A DNA stretch of 35,827 bases from the NCBI GenBank assembly GCA_903823025.1, contig CAIJRK010000014.1, positions 1-35,827 of the forward strand, in the 5' to 3' direction. Under the pieces are notes generated by a model, which was given only the letters and a program-made list of their open reading frames with translations, had not been told where the DNA came from and did no database searches. The position numbers were made by a program, and so were the translations under genes. Shown in pieces: positions 14,974 through 23,925 of this stretch (position 1 is the first letter of the stretch; every line of letters begins with the position of its first letter). The DNA is from an uncultured beta proteobacterium (GTDB lineage Bacteria > Pseudomonadota > Gammaproteobacteria > Burkholderiales > Burkholderiaceae_C).

Positions 14974-15966
14974 TTAAATCCGCCGATTCTTCAATACTAC
15001 GGTGGTTGAGAAAGCGCGTCGCAGTCGAAGGTCTGTTTTAGTCGTATCCACTTCACCATCACACTTGGTGTAACTTGCTGACGCTGCGTCGGTGACTACC
15101 GGGCGTTCACTGCGCACCAGCACGCAGATACGAACTGTGATGACTTTTGTCCAACGCGCTGCATCATCTGGCAAGGCAGCTAAATCTGATGAAGCGATGA
15201 CTTGAGCGGCGGTCAAATAGCCAGCTACCGTCGCTGTGGGGCCGGCGGTGGCGTTCATCGTTCCATAAGTGAATTGCATGTCCTCAATGTTGTCAACCAG
15301 TGCTTGGGAGCTAGCATTGCCATTACCTTTGCAATATAAGCTAGGCCTACTATTCTCAGTATCAATATAATAACGATTGTCTGCTACATAATAATTAACT
15401 GACGATGTTACTGTTGTTACTGTTGGCAATGAAAGTGTTGTTGTATCAATAGCTGAGACTGATGATGTGATTTCTGTTAATTTATTTCCTAGGCAATCTG
15501 TCGGTAAACCAGAAGAATTTGGAATGGTATTAAATGCATCCGCTTCGTAATTGACAGCAATTGAGTCCGGGGATGTTGTAGCACCGGCTGCACAGTTGAG
15601 TTCATTAAGGCTAGTTGTAGCTGTCTCAGTAGTGTTGGTGAAGTTTCCATCGCAGCCAAGGATAATAAAAGTGGTAGAGCCATGGGGGCTGTAGATTGGA
15701 TTTCTAACAGAACTATCAACACGATTAATTTGATCGGGGTTATTTCCTGCCATGCTCAATTGTTGGGTCAGCATGGTTAATGCCGCTTGGGCATCTTCGT
15801 TCATTAATCCTTGCGCTTCTGCTATTCTGGTGGCACCCGATGCACCCGTATAAGCAGACAAAGAAGCCACCATAATGACCAGTCCTATGGTTATAGAAAC
15901 CATTAATTCGATCAGTGAAAAGCCTTTGATGTTTCGTGAACCCGGCGCGAAGTGGTGGTATGTCAT
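14974..15966 (-). CDS. pilW: minor pilin PilW
   Basis: A 330-residue prepilin-like protein with a cleavage site in 'NIKG/FSLIELMVSITIGLVIM', the longest of the minor pilins, as is normal for PilW. The periplasmic part ('DAQAALTMLTQQLSMAGNNPDQ', then a Thr/Ser-rich domain) ends with 'RRAFSTTVVLKNRRI', the typical PilW end. The start overlaps the pilV stop by 4 bp. The central third (about 15,350-15,700) is AT-richer than neighbouring housekeeping genes, in line with the fast evolution of minor pilins. Confidence 0.88.
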   Translation of the reverse strand: MTYHHFAPGSRNIKGFSLIELMVSITIGLVIMVASLSAYTGASGATRIAEAQGLMNEDAQAALTMLTQQLSMAGNNPDQINRVDSSVRNPIYSPHGSTTFIILGCDGNFTNTTETATTSLNELNCAAGATTSPDSIAVNYEADAFNTIPNSSGLPTDCLGNKLTEITSSVSAIDTTTLSLPTVTTVTSSVNYYVADNRYYIDTENSRPSLYCKGNGNASSQALVDNIEDMQFTYGTMNATAGPTATVAGYLTAAQVIASSDLAALPDDAARWTKVITVRICVLVRSERPVVTDAASASYTKCDGEVDTTKTDLRLRRAFSTTVVLKNRRI

Positions 15967-16490
15967 ATCGTAAATCTCACATAGAGGCAGCGCGGTTGAG
16001 GATCAATGAAGTCAATCAAGCTAGCGGGGCAATTGTCAAGAACTGTTGGACTTTCTCCCGCTGAGGCCTCTAAAGCGGCGGGTTCTTGCCAAATAACCCA
16101 CAAGTCGCCTGAACTACAAGATGCTCCACCGCAGGTTACTTGCATACCGCCAGCAGGAAGCTCTTGGCGAATTGCGCGCTTGGTGGCTGCGTTATCCATG
16201 GATACTAATGTTGCGACGTTGCAATCAGGGTGGGAACATTCTGCTTTTTCTATTTCGTCAGAATTTCCGTCATAACTCAAGAGCACGTTGTAATCTCCAC
16301 CAGAATTGACTCGAATACGCTCAATGTGACTGGATGCCAAGTTGACGGCGGTAGCGCGATAACCCGCTAACTTGGGTGCCTGAACTGAGTAAGACAGCAT
16401 GGTGCCGAGTGAAAGCATTCCAAAAGAAAGTATCAGGATGGCGACCAATACTTCAATTAACGAGGCTCCTATTTGAGCGTGGTATTTCAT
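15963..16490 (-). CDS. pilV: minor pilin PilV
   Basis: A 175-residue prepilin-like protein. The chosen start gives leader 'MKYHAQIG' followed by 'ASLIEVLVAILILSFGMLSL', with Glu at +5 but Ala rather than Phe at +1, as is common in PilV. Fourteen earlier codons are open; the ATG at 16490 has GAAGA about eight bases upstream and the right leader length. The C-terminal domain has several cysteines. It starts 32 bp after fimU and overlaps pilW by 4 bp. Confidence 0.87.
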   Translation of the reverse strand: MKYHAQIGASLIEVLVAILILSFGMLSLGTMLSYSVQAPKLAGYRATAVNLASSHIERIRVNSGGDYNVLLSYDGNSDEIEKAECSHPDCNVATLVSMDNAATKRAIRQELPAGGMQVTCGGASCSSGDLWVIWQEPAALEASAGESPTVLDNCPASLIDFIDPQPRCLYVRFTI

Positions 16491-16522
16491 AAATAAATCT
16501 TCATTAATGTTTGGGTCAACAG

Positions 16523-17041
16523 TCAGCTGCACGTATCGGCTATACGCGCACGACCGCTGGTGCTGATAACCACACAGCGCTTGACATCAGTGGCGTAGTC
16601 GTCGCCACCAAACGTAAGGGTGCCATTTTGAAAAGGGATGCGTCCGGTTGCTGTGAAGTCGAATTTGTAAACAGAAGCCGTAATAGCATCTACTGAAGTG
16701 ATAGGCGACTGCACACGGAGCAATGCCTCATCATTTTCTTGGGTGCCGTTGTCGTTCCAGTCATGAAAAATAATCCAGCCATCGACCCAGTCACCAGTAC
16801 TGCTGCATTCTGGATTGTCCGCCTCAGGCGCACCACTGCGGCACATCACAACCCCGCCCCCTCTTTTAATAGACTCACTGCGTGCGTAACGCATATCGGC
16901 CAGAAAAGTGTTGACGTTGCTCGATATCGTGCTCGATTGAATCAAGTTCTTGAACGAGGGTGCGGCAATTGCACTCAAGATGGCCATGATCGCCAACACG
17001 ACGAGCATTTCAATTAAAGTAAATCCGCGAGACTTTTTCAT
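16523..17041 (-). CDS. fimU: GspH/FimT-type minor pilin (FimU)
   Basis: A 172-residue prepilin with a six-residue leader 'MKKSRG' and 'FTLIEMLVVLAIMAILSAIA', followed by 'NTFLADMRYARSESIKRG', the GspH/FimT signature, and 'GWIIFHDWNDNG'. It is the first gene of the operon and likely part of the pilus tip complex. No Shine-Dalgarno is visible before the ATG; instead a perfect 7-bp hairpin sits three bases upstream. It lies 86 bp after nrdR and may be read from the glyA-nrdR transcript or its own promoter. Confidence 0.88.
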   Translation of the reverse strand: MKKSRGFTLIEMLVVLAIMAILSAIAAPSFKNLIQSSTISSNVNTFLADMRYARSESIKRGGGVVMCRSGAPEADNPECSSTGDWVDGWIIFHDWNDNGTQENDEALLRVQSPITSVDAITASVYKFDFTATGRIPFQNGTLTFGGDDYATDVKRCVVISTSGRARIADTCS

Positions 17042-17043
17042 AG

Positions 17044-17060
17044 ACGGCCAGTTTGGCCGT
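17044..17060 (-). promoter_or_regulatory. perfect hairpin just upstream of the fimU start
   Basis: ACGGCCA (17044-17050), a 3-nt loop and TGGCCGT (17054-17060) form a GC-rich 7-bp stem that ends two bases before the fimU ATG (17041). In mRNA it would occupy the place of the ribosome binding site. No U-run follows, so it is not a terminator. Confidence 0.6.
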
Positions 17061-17127
17061 ACCCCATGCGAAAAGGGGAACCCAGGGGATAGGCGGTGGT
17101 CAAAGGTTGACCAATGGAACGGCAGGA

Positions 17128-17577
17128 CTAGCGCTGCACCTCATCCACGAGAGTTTTGAACTCATCAATATCTGTAAAACTTCGATAAACACTGGCAAAC
17201 CGCACATAGGCGATCTTGTCGAGTTTTTTGAGTTCAAGCATAACCAACTCGCCAAGACGGGACGAAGGCAACTCACGAACGCCCATCGCCAGCAGTTTTT
17301 CTTCAATCCGCTCAACAGCGTTGTCAACCTGTTCGGTACTCACCGGGCGTTTGCGCAAAGCCAGTTTCATGGAAGCCAGCAGCTTGGGGCGCTGGTATTC
17401 AATGCGGCGACCATCTTTTTTGACGATGGCCGCAAAGGTGACATCTGGACGTTCGTAAGTCGTAAACCGTTTTTCGCACGAGGCACACTGGCGCCGACGG
17501 CGAATAGAGTCCCCATCTTCAGAAATCCGCGTCTCGATGACTTGGGTTTCGGCGTGACTGCAGAAGGGGCATTTCAT
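17128..17577 (-). CDS. nrdR: transcriptional repressor NrdR
   Basis: A 149-residue protein with an N-terminal zinc ribbon (Cys3, Cys6, Cys31, Cys34 in 'MKCPFC' and 'CASC') and an ATP-cone at about 46-136. NrdR senses ATP/dATP and represses ribonucleotide reductase genes through NrdR boxes. Length is exactly typical. It starts 9 bp after the glyA stop, the common glyA-nrdR arrangement of this bacterial group. Confidence 0.97.
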   Translation of the reverse strand: MKCPFCSHAETQVIETRISEDGDSIRRRRQCASCEKRFTTYERPDVTFAAIVKKDGRRIEYQRPKLLASMKLALRKRPVSTEQVDNAVERIEEKLLAMGVRELPSSRLGELVMLELKKLDKIAYVRFASVYRSFTDIDEFKTLVDEVQR

Positions 17578-17586
17578 CAGACGGGC

Positions 17587-18831
17587 TTACTTGTAAACAG
17601 GAAAGCGTGCTGTCAGGGCATTGACCTTGGCGCGCACGGCGTCAATGTTGGCGGGGTCGCGCGGGTTGTCCAGCACGTCGGCTATTAAATTAGCCGTCAT
17701 GCGGGCTTCTTCGTCCTTGAAACCCCGCGTGGTCAGGGCAGGGGTGCCAATGCGCACGCCGCTGGTGACCATTGGTTTTTCGGGGTCGTTGGGGATGGCG
17801 TTTTTGTTGATGGTCATGTGGGCAGAACCCAGCACGGCCTCAGCCTCTTTGCCCGTGATGCCCTTGGCACGCAAGTCCACCAGCATGACGTGACTTTCAG
17901 TGCGCCCACTCACAATGCGCAAGCCGCGTTCAGTCAGCGTTTCAGCAATGATGCGGGCATTGACCAGCACTTGTTGCTGATAAATCTTGAACTCTGGTGC
18001 GAGCGCTTCTTTAAAAGCCACCGCCTTGGCGGCAATCACATGCATCAGCGGGCCACCTTGCAGACCGGGAAAGATGGCGCTGTTAATAACTTTTTCGTGT
18101 TGCGCTTTCATCAAAATGATGCCGCCGCGTGGGCCGCGCAAGCTCTTGTGGGTGGTGGAGGTGACCACGTCAGCGTGTGGCACGGGGTTGGGATACACAC
18201 CGGCGGCAATCAAACCGGCGTAATGCGCCATATCAACCATGAAAATAGCGCCTACGTCTTTGGCGACTTTGGCAAAGCGTTCAAAGTCGATGCGCAAGCT
18301 GTAGGCCGACGCGCCCGCAATGATGAGCTTGGGTTTTGACTCATGGGCTTTGCGCTCCATGGCGTCGTAGTCAATCTCTTCTTTGTCGTTCAGACCGTAG
18401 CTCACCACGTTGAACCACTTGCCGCTGATGTTCAGCGGCATCCCGTGCGTTAAGTGACCCCCTTCGGCCAGGCTCATGCCCATGATGGTGTCGCCGGGCT
18501 TCAGGAATGCCAAAAACACGGCTTCATTGGCCGATGCGCCGCAATGCGGTTGCACGTTGGCGCAATCAGCGCCAAAAATTTGCTTGACGCGGTCGATGGC
18601 CAATTGCTCGGCGATGTCCACATATTCGCAGCCGCCGTAATAGCGTTTGCCAGGATAGCCTTCGGCGTATTTGTTGGTGAGTTGCGTGCCTTGCGCAGCC
18701 ATAACGGCAGGCGAGGCGTAGTTTTCGCTGGCGATCAGCTCAATGTGTTGTTCTTGGCGAGCGTTTTCAGCCTGGATGGCAGCGAAAATCTCGGGATCAG
18801 TTTGCTCAATGAGAATGTGACGGTCGTACAT
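17587..18831 (-). CDS. glyA: serine hydroxymethyltransferase
   Basis: A 414-residue PLP enzyme with '[19 protein letters not shown]' (30-48), '[15 protein letters not shown]' and the PLP lysine Lys229 in '[15 protein letters not shown]'. It converts serine and tetrahydrofolate to glycine and 5,10-methylenetetrahydrofolate, feeding purine and thymidylate synthesis. AAGGA lies five bases before the ATG. The leader carries a ZTP riboswitch, which links expression to purine/folate status. Confidence 0.98.
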   Translation of the reverse strand: MYDRHILIEQTDPEIFAAIQAENARQEQHIELIASENYASPAVMAAQGTQLTNKYAEGYPGKRYYGGCEYVDIAEQLAIDRVKQIFGADCANVQPHCGASANEAVFLAFLKPGDTIMGMSLAEGGHLTHGMPLNISGKWFNVVSYGLNDKEEIDYDAMERKAHESKPKLIIAGASAYSLRIDFERFAKVAKDVGAIFMVDMAHYAGLIAAGVYPNPVPHADVVTSTTHKSLRGPRGGIILMKAQHEKVINSAIFPGLQGGPLMHVIAAKAVAFKEALAPEFKIYQQQVLVNARIIAETLTERGLRIVSGRTESHVMLVDLRAKGITGKEAEAVLGSAHMTINKNAIPNDPEKPMVTSGVRIGTPALTTRGFKDEEARMTANLIADVLDNPRDPANIDAVRAKVNALTARFPVYK

Positions 18832-18853
18832 GGCAGTCCTTAAAGACGATCAA

Positions 18854-18880
18854 CCTGGGGGTCAGAGGTCTGATCCCAGG
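18854..18880 (-). promoter_or_regulatory. hairpin between the ZTP aptamer and glyA, probable expression platform
   Basis: CCTGGG (18854-18859) pairs with CCCAGG (18875-18880) and TCAGA (18862-18866) with TCTGA (18869-18873), giving an interrupted stem. It abuts the conserved 3' part of the aptamer, and its CCUGGG arm resembles the aptamer's own CCUGGGC element, so the two could compete. The sequence after it has only scattered U residues, so termination is uncertain; control of translation is an alternative. Confidence 0.5.
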
Positions 18881-18882
18881 GC

Positions 18883-19002
18883 TGCCCAGGCGAACGGCTA
18901 AACGCATTTGCCAGTTTGGCAGTGCGGCACGCTCCCCCGTGGTATTCCCACTTCAGCGTATCAAGCCCTTAAGAGCGCTGATCGCCTATCGCCAGTTGCG
19001 TA
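18883..19002 (-). ncRNA. ZTP (pfl) riboswitch aptamer in the glyA leader
   Basis: Read on the minus strand, the leader shows the pfl/ZTP consensus in order. P1 pairs ACGC (19001-18998) with GCGT (18932-18929). ACTGGCGA (18996-18989) comes next. A short hairpin GTGG-gaata-CCAC (18951-18939) is followed by GGGGGAGCGT (18938-18929). Another hairpin TGCCA-aac-TGGCA lies at 18921-18909. CGCCTGGGCA (18892-18883) closes the aptamer. ZTP riboswitches sense the purine intermediate ZTP/ZMP, a sign of 10-formyl-THF shortage, and are known upstream of glyA, purH and folD. The glyA ATG is about 50 nt downstream. Recognised by eye; no covariance-model search was run. Confidence 0.85.
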
Positions 19003-19030
19003 CTTATTTAGTTTAACTGACAAGCAGCCA

Positions 19031-19843
19031 TCAGGAATTGAGCAAAACCGCAACTTTTTCAAGATTGTCTGTCGGCTCATTCGGGGTTGCCACCACGGGA
19101 ATGCTTTGCGGCGCAGACTGGCGCAAAGGGCGACCTGTGGCGACCATTTCCAGGCGGGCGTATTCAGCCATCACTTTGCTGGCGTAACCACCGTCGTCTT
19201 CAAGATTGGCGGCGCCGACGTAATAGCGCAAGCCCCCTTCCATGGAGCCAGCGCGGGCAATGCAGTCTTGCAGCACCTTGACGCCAACCCGCAAGTTGGT
19301 GACGGGGTCAAATGCCGCTAGTTTGCCGCCAAAACCTTCATATTTATCGCGATGAATATGGGTCATGACTTGCATCAATCCTTGCGCGCCAACCGGGCTT
19401 TGCGCAAAGGGATTAAACCCGGATTCAACGGCCATAATCGCCAGAATCAGGGTGGGGTCCAGCTTGGTGCGAATCCCGATTTGATAGGCCTCGGCAACCA
19501 GCGCACTCAGGGGTTCAGGCGCGACCCGGTATTTCTTGCTTAACCAATAAGCCACGGCGGCCTGTTGTTTAGGCAAGTCCTTGGGACTGGTGGCGGTGGC
19601 ACGGTCAATGGCACCGATTTCGTTTTCTATGCCCGCTGTTGCAATCTGGCGGGTTTGAAGCCAACTGAAAAGTTTGACCTCACCGACTTGACGCAGTTCG
19701 GGACGTGCCGTCAATGCGATGACGGCAAACATAACGGCTAGCCCGATAAGGGCAACACTGTTGTGGGTAATTTCAAAGAAGCCTTGGGCAATATCAGATG
19801 CGACGGTTCGCACGCCTTTGGTAAATTTTTGTGACGCTGTCAT
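19031..19843 (-). CDS. lytic transglycosylase, SLT domain
   Basis: A 270-residue protein with a signal-anchor helix at about 29-46 and a C-terminal SLT/goose-lysozyme-like domain. The catalytic glutamate is Glu140 in 'ILAIMAVESGFNPFAQSPVG', followed by 'GAQGLMQVMT' and 'FDPVTNLRVGVKVLQDCI'. It should cut peptidoglycan glycan strands with 1,6-anhydro product formation, anchored to the inner membrane and facing the periplasm. It ends shortly before the glyA riboswitch. Which cellular process it serves is not shown; nearby pilus genes make a role in envelope passage possible but unproven. Confidence 0.88.
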   Translation of the reverse strand: MTASQKFTKGVRTVASDIAQGFFEITHNSVALIGLAVMFAVIALTARPELRQVGEVKLFSWLQTRQIATAGIENEIGAIDRATATSPKDLPKQQAAVAYWLSKKYRVAPEPLSALVAEAYQIGIRTKLDPTLILAIMAVESGFNPFAQSPVGAQGLMQVMTHIHRDKYEGFGGKLAAFDPVTNLRVGVKVLQDCIARAGSMEGGLRYYVGAANLEDDGGYASKVMAEYARLEMVATGRPLRQSAPQSIPVVATPNEPTDNLEKVAVLLNS

Positions 19844-20041
19844 AGCTTTTCCTTCGTTCGCGCGGGCTTAGACGTGACCAGCAGTTATTGCCGACAACGT
19901 TCATGGCGCCTCGTTTGGGTTGGTACGCCTATCAATATCCTGCATTGTTATCAGATGTTGGGCAGAGATTTGACTATGCCGGGATCGGCAGCGGGTCCGG
20001 GTATCCCTTCATTATGCTGGGAATCGGCGGATTCTAGGTGG

Positions 20042-20055
20042 CTTGATATATCAAG
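20042..20055. promoter_or_regulatory. 14-bp perfect palindrome, operator-like
   Basis: CTTGATA followed by its exact complement TATCAAG. It lies in an AT-rich stretch and is followed within 3 bp by a second inverted repeat (20058-20075). This resembles a dimeric repressor site, but no gene with a clear start lies downstream within 300 bp on the plus strand; the transglycosylase start on the minus strand is about 200 bp away. Confidence 0.35.
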
Positions 20056-20227
20056 TCAACCATATAGAAATGGTTTTATATTCCTTATTTGTGTTGCATA
20101 TCCTTTAAAAAGGCGCTGGCGCTGCAAGAAACGAATGCCGAGTGGGTGGCGCATTCATCGGTTGTGTGGCCTTACATTCGCCAAGCTGTTCACAACGTGG
20201 GGCAACTGCTGGCAAACCTCAAGACAC

Positions 20228-20287
20228 AAAAAAACGGCCTGCCGCTACCCGTTGCAACACGGGTAGCGCAGGCCTTGGACGTTTTTT
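20228..20287. terminator. intrinsic terminator, usable in both directions
   Basis: GGCCTG (20236-20241) and CGCTACCCGT (20243-20252) pair with ACGGGTAGCG (20259-20268) and CAGGCC (20269-20274): a 16-bp stem with one bulge and a 6-nt loop. On the minus strand it is followed by a seven-U run (20234-20228), ending transcription of the DUF2126 gene. On the plus strand six Us follow at 20282-20287 after a short gap. Confidence 0.9.
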
Positions 20288-20361
20288 GAGCTAAATTTTT
20301 AGCCTCTTGCGTCTGTTCAAGTGCGCTACCAGCGTGCGCCACTCACTGTTTTAAACAACCC

Positions 20362-23300
20362 TCAAGAACGTCGTAAATCCAGCGTGAACGGAAACTCTCG
20401 ACTTCCTGCCACGTTGATGGTGGCGGGAGGCACAACCAATGTGCCGGGGGTGTGGCCCATGGCGACAAAGCGTGACATACGGCGACTCTCTGCCTCATAG
20501 GCATTCACCGGGAAAGTGTCGGGATTCAAGCCGCCCGGATGCGCCACATAGTATTGGCAACCCCCTATTGAGCGCTTCATCCAGGTATCCACAATGTCAA
20601 AGGTCAGCGGTGTATGAATGCCAATGCTGGGGTGCAAAGCCGAGGGCGGGTTCCATGCCTTGTAGCGCACACCCGCGACAAATTCACCTTTGGTGCCCGT
20701 CGATTGAAGGGGCAGCGCGCGACCGTTGCAGGTCACCACGTAGCGGCTTTCATTCAAACCGGTGACATGCACCTCAATGCGCTCCAGTGACGAATCCACA
20801 TAGCGAGCGGTACCGCCGGGCGCGCCTTCTTCGCCCATGACGTGCCAAGGCTCCAACGCGTTGCGCAGCGTGATTTCAACGCTGGACGACTGGAACGAGC
20901 CGACTATCGGGAATCTGAACTCGTAATGCGGGGCAAACCAGCTGGCATCAAAGGCGTAGCCCGCGCCGCGCATCTCGGCAATCACATCGTCAAAGTCCAT
21001 CTTGATGAAGGTTGGCAGCATGAATCGGTCATGCAGTTCGGTGCCCCAACGCGTGGCAGGCGCCTGATAGGGTTCCTCCCAAAAGCGGGCGACCAAGGCA
21101 CGCAATAGGAGTTGTTGCACGATGCTCATACGCGGGTGCGGTGGCATCTCAAAGGCACGCAGTTCCAACAATCCCAAGCGCCCCGTGGCGGAGTCGGGCG
21201 AATACATCTTGTCGATGGAAAACTCGCTGCGGTGGGTGTTGCCAGTGGCATCAATCAGAATATTGCGCAGGGTGCGGTCAACCAGCCACGGCGGCATACT
21301 TTGACCATGCAATTCGCGATTTTTGTAAATCTGCTCAATGGCGATTTCCAGTTCGTACAACTGATCGTTGCGGGCTTCGTCCACGCGCGGCGCCTGACTG
21401 GTCGGGCCGACAAACATGCCGCTGAACAAGTAACTCAAAGACGGGTGGTTATGCCAAAACAACAGCAGACTGGCCAGCAATTCAGGCTTGCGCAAGAACG
21501 GGCTGTCTGAAGGCGTCGCGCCCCCCATCACAAAGTGATTGCCCCCGCCAGTGCCAGTGTGACGACCGTCTTTCATGAACTTCTCGGCTGACAGGCGCGA
21601 CTCGAAAGCGGCGTTGTACAAAAACTCGGTGTTTTTGACCAAATCTTTCCAATTGGTCACCGGGTGAATGTTGACCTCAATCACGCCGGGATCAGGCGTG
21701 ACTTGCAGCAGCTTCAAGCGTGGATCACGCGGTGGCGGATAGCCTTCAAGCACCAGTTTGACTTGCAGTTCTTCGGCTGTTGCCTCAATGGCGGTCAACA
21801 GGTCAAGGTAGTCATCGAGTTTTTCAAGCGGGGGCATAAAGATATACAACACGCCCGAGGTCTCGCCAACGGCCTCTGCTTTGGGGCCACTGGCGCGACG
21901 CGGGTCACGCACTTCAACACACAAAGCGGTGCGGGTGACCCACGCGGCTGATTCTTGCTGTTCGGGCACGCGGGCGAAATGGGCTGGCTCGGCTTGCAAA
22001 GCACTTTGCGCGCTGAAAGCCATTGGACTTGCATCGTCTGCGTTGGTTACTGTTTGAAATTTTCGTAGCGCTTCAGGTTGATAGCGTGCTGCAAGAATGC
22101 CGTGGGCAGGCAAACCCGGCTGTGGGGTTGACGGATCTTGCTCTACCAAATAGGGGTAGTCCGCCTCGCTGACCCATGGCAACGAGTCCAGCGGCAGGCG
22201 CAAGCCCATGGGAGAGTCGCCGGGCATCAGGTACATGCGTTCATCGCGCAAGAACCAAGAGCCGGTGATCCAGGCGGGGCCGTCCAGGGTTGGCGTCTGG
22301 TCAGCCACTTTGATGGGGAGCACATAGCCGACAACGGACTCCAGCTTTTGTGTAAACACGCGCTTTAACCTGGCGCGTTCCATCTCATCTTCAAGCTTGG
22401 ATTTGAGCGGATTGACGTTAACGGGCAAACGGCGCTCGCGCCATTGGTAATACCAGTTGTCCTCGTAGGCGGTTTGAATGAATTGGTCAGTGACGCCTAG
22501 TTTGGCGGCCAGCGCCTGCGTAAAGCGTCGGGCATCTTCGCTGGTGTAATGCGTGAGTACACGTTCATCCGTAAACAGCGCGGGGTTGGCCCACACAGGT
22601 TGACGATCCGTGCGCCAATAAATATTGAGCGCCCAACGTGGCAGTTGTTCACCGGGATACCACTTGCCTTGACCAAAGTGAAGGAATCCCCCTTCGCCAT
22701 ATTCTTTCCGCAGTTTTTGCACCAATTCGGTGGCAAAACCGCGTTTTGTCGGCCCGAGCGCCTCGGTGTTCCATTCTGGTGCATCACGGTCGCTGACTGC
22801 CACAAAAGTGGGTTCGCCGCCCATGGTGAGACGCACATCGCCCGCATCCAGTGCCTGATCGACGGTGGCACCAAGAGTCATCACGTCTTCCCATTGCTCT
22901 TCGGTGTAGGGTTTGGTGACGCGCGGCGACTCGTAAATGCGCGTGACGGCCATGTGGTGCGCGAACTCGACTTCACATTTGTCCATGCCGCCCTCAATCG
23001 GTGCAGCGCCCGAGGGTTGCGGCGTGCAAGCCAGCGGAATGTGGCCTTCACCGGCCAGCAAACCCGAGGTGGCGTCCAGCCCGACCCAGCCGGCGCCTGG
23101 CAGATAAACCTCGCACCAAGCGTGCAAATCCGTAAAGTCAACCTCGGTGCCGCTGGGGCCATCAAGGGATTTCACATCGGGTTTCAACTGAATCAAATAG
23201 CCCGATACAAAACGCGCGGCCAGACCGCAATGGCGCAACAACTGCACCAGCAGCCAAGCCGAATCGCGGCATGAACCTGAGCCGAGTTTGAGTGTCTCGT

Positions 23301-23808
23301 CGGGCGCCTGCACGCCAGGCTCCATGCGGATGAGGTAGCTGATGTTTTGGTGCACCAGTTGGTTGACATCCACCAAAAAATCAATCGAACGGCGCTTTGT
23401 GCGGTCGATGCGGGCCAAAAAGGCTTTGAGGCGTTTGGTCAGATGGTCGGCGGCCAAGTAGGGCGCCAGCTCTTGCTTGAGCAGGTTTTCATATTTGAAG
23501 GGAAACTTCTCAGCGCTGGGTTCCAGGAAGAAGTCGAACGGGTTATAAACCGCCATCTCGACGACCAAATCCACCGTGACTTTGAATTCACGGGTCTTCT
23601 TCTCAAAGACCAGCCGCCCTTGGTAATTGGCAAACGGGTCTTGCTGCCAGTTGATGTAGTGGTCAGCGGGTTCAATTTTGAGGGAATACGAAATAATCTT
23701 GCTACGGCAATGTGGCGCTGGCCGCAAACGGATGACCTGGGGACCCAGATTGACCAACCGGTCGTATTTGTAATGAGTAACGTGGTTTAGCGCAGCATGA
23801 ATTGACAT
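20362..23808 (-). CDS. transglutaminase-like protein with DUF2126 domain
   Basis: A 1148-residue cytoplasmic-looking protein. The N-terminal 290 residues are a bacterial transglutaminase N-domain plus a transglutaminase core with the Cys180 ('GSGSCRDSAWLLVQLLRH'), His229 ('DLHAWCEVYLPG') and Asp245 ('GLDATSGL') triad. The remainder is the large DUF2126 domain ('DVRLTMGGEPTFVAVSDRD', 'GTGGGNHFVMGGATPSDSP'). Proteins of this type usually occur with a circularly permuted ATP-grasp protein and an alpha-E protein, a set thought to make or modify a peptide-like product. Here those partners are absent, so it stands alone between a terminator and a divergent hydrolase. The biochemical reaction is not established. 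Confidence 0.88.
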   Translation of the reverse strand: MSIHAALNHVTHYKYDRLVNLGPQVIRLRPAPHCRSKIISYSLKIEPADHYINWQQDPFANYQGRLVFEKKTREFKVTVDLVVEMAVYNPFDFFLEPSAEKFPFKYENLLKQELAPYLAADHLTKRLKAFLARIDRTKRRSIDFLVDVNQLVHQNISYLIRMEPGVQAPDETLKLGSGSCRDSAWLLVQLLRHCGLAARFVSGYLIQLKPDVKSLDGPSGTEVDFTDLHAWCEVYLPGAGWVGLDATSGLLAGEGHIPLACTPQPSGAAPIEGGMDKCEVEFAHHMAVTRIYESPRVTKPYTEEQWEDVMTLGATVDQALDAGDVRLTMGGEPTFVAVSDRDAPEWNTEALGPTKRGFATELVQKLRKEYGEGGFLHFGQGKWYPGEQLPRWALNIYWRTDRQPVWANPALFTDERVLTHYTSEDARRFTQALAAKLGVTDQFIQTAYEDNWYYQWRERRLPVNVNPLKSKLEDEMERARLKRVFTQKLESVVGYVLPIKVADQTPTLDGPAWITGSWFLRDERMYLMPGDSPMGLRLPLDSLPWVSEADYPYLVEQDPSTPQPGLPAHGILAARYQPEALRKFQTVTNADDASPMAFSAQSALQAEPAHFARVPEQQESAAWVTRTALCVEVRDPRRASGPKAEAVGETSGVLYIFMPPLEKLDDYLDLLTAIEATAEELQVKLVLEGYPPPRDPRLKLLQVTPDPGVIEVNIHPVTNWKDLVKNTEFLYNAAFESRLSAEKFMKDGRHTGTGGGNHFVMGGATPSDSPFLRKPELLASLLLFWHNHPSLSYLFSGMFVGPTSQAPRVDEARNDQLYELEIAIEQIYKNRELHGQSMPPWLVDRTLRNILIDATGNTHRSEFSIDKMYSPDSATGRLGLLELRAFEMPPHPRMSIVQQLLLRALVARFWEEPYQAPATRWGTELHDRFMLPTFIKMDFDDVIAEMRGAGYAFDASWFAPHYEFRFPIVGSFQSSSVEITLRNALEPWHVMGEEGAPGGTARYVDSSLERIEVHVTGLNESRYVVTCNGRALPLQSTGTKGEFVAGVRYKAWNPPSALHPSIGIHTPLTFDIVDTWMKRSIGGCQYYVAHPGGLNPDTFPVNAYEAESRRMSRFVAMGHTPGTLVVPPATINVAGSREFPFTLDLRRS

Positions 23809-23925
23809 AAGTTGTTTCTTTTAGGGGGCCAGATAAGACTTAACCAACCATAGACACGCAATGTTAGTGCCATGGTTTTCGCCGTGTAGGATCCAAACTG
23901 TACTTCAATTAAGGCCGCTATTTTC

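Larger units (their letters stand above)
19844..20361. other. gene-free stretch with palindromes and a terminator
   Basis: No supported gene is seen here. The stretch holds a 14-bp perfect palindrome (CTTGATATATCAAG, 20042-20055), an adjacent inverted repeat AACCAT-6 nt-ATGGTT (20058-20075), and a strong terminator at 20228-20287. A plus-strand frame at 20089-20289 has only a TTG start and runs into the terminator, so I do not call it. Confidence 0.6.

Noticed and set aside
20089..20289. Plus-strand open frame of 66 codons with a helical-looking product
   Set aside because: Its only start is TTG without a ribosome binding site, and its last third is the terminator hairpin.
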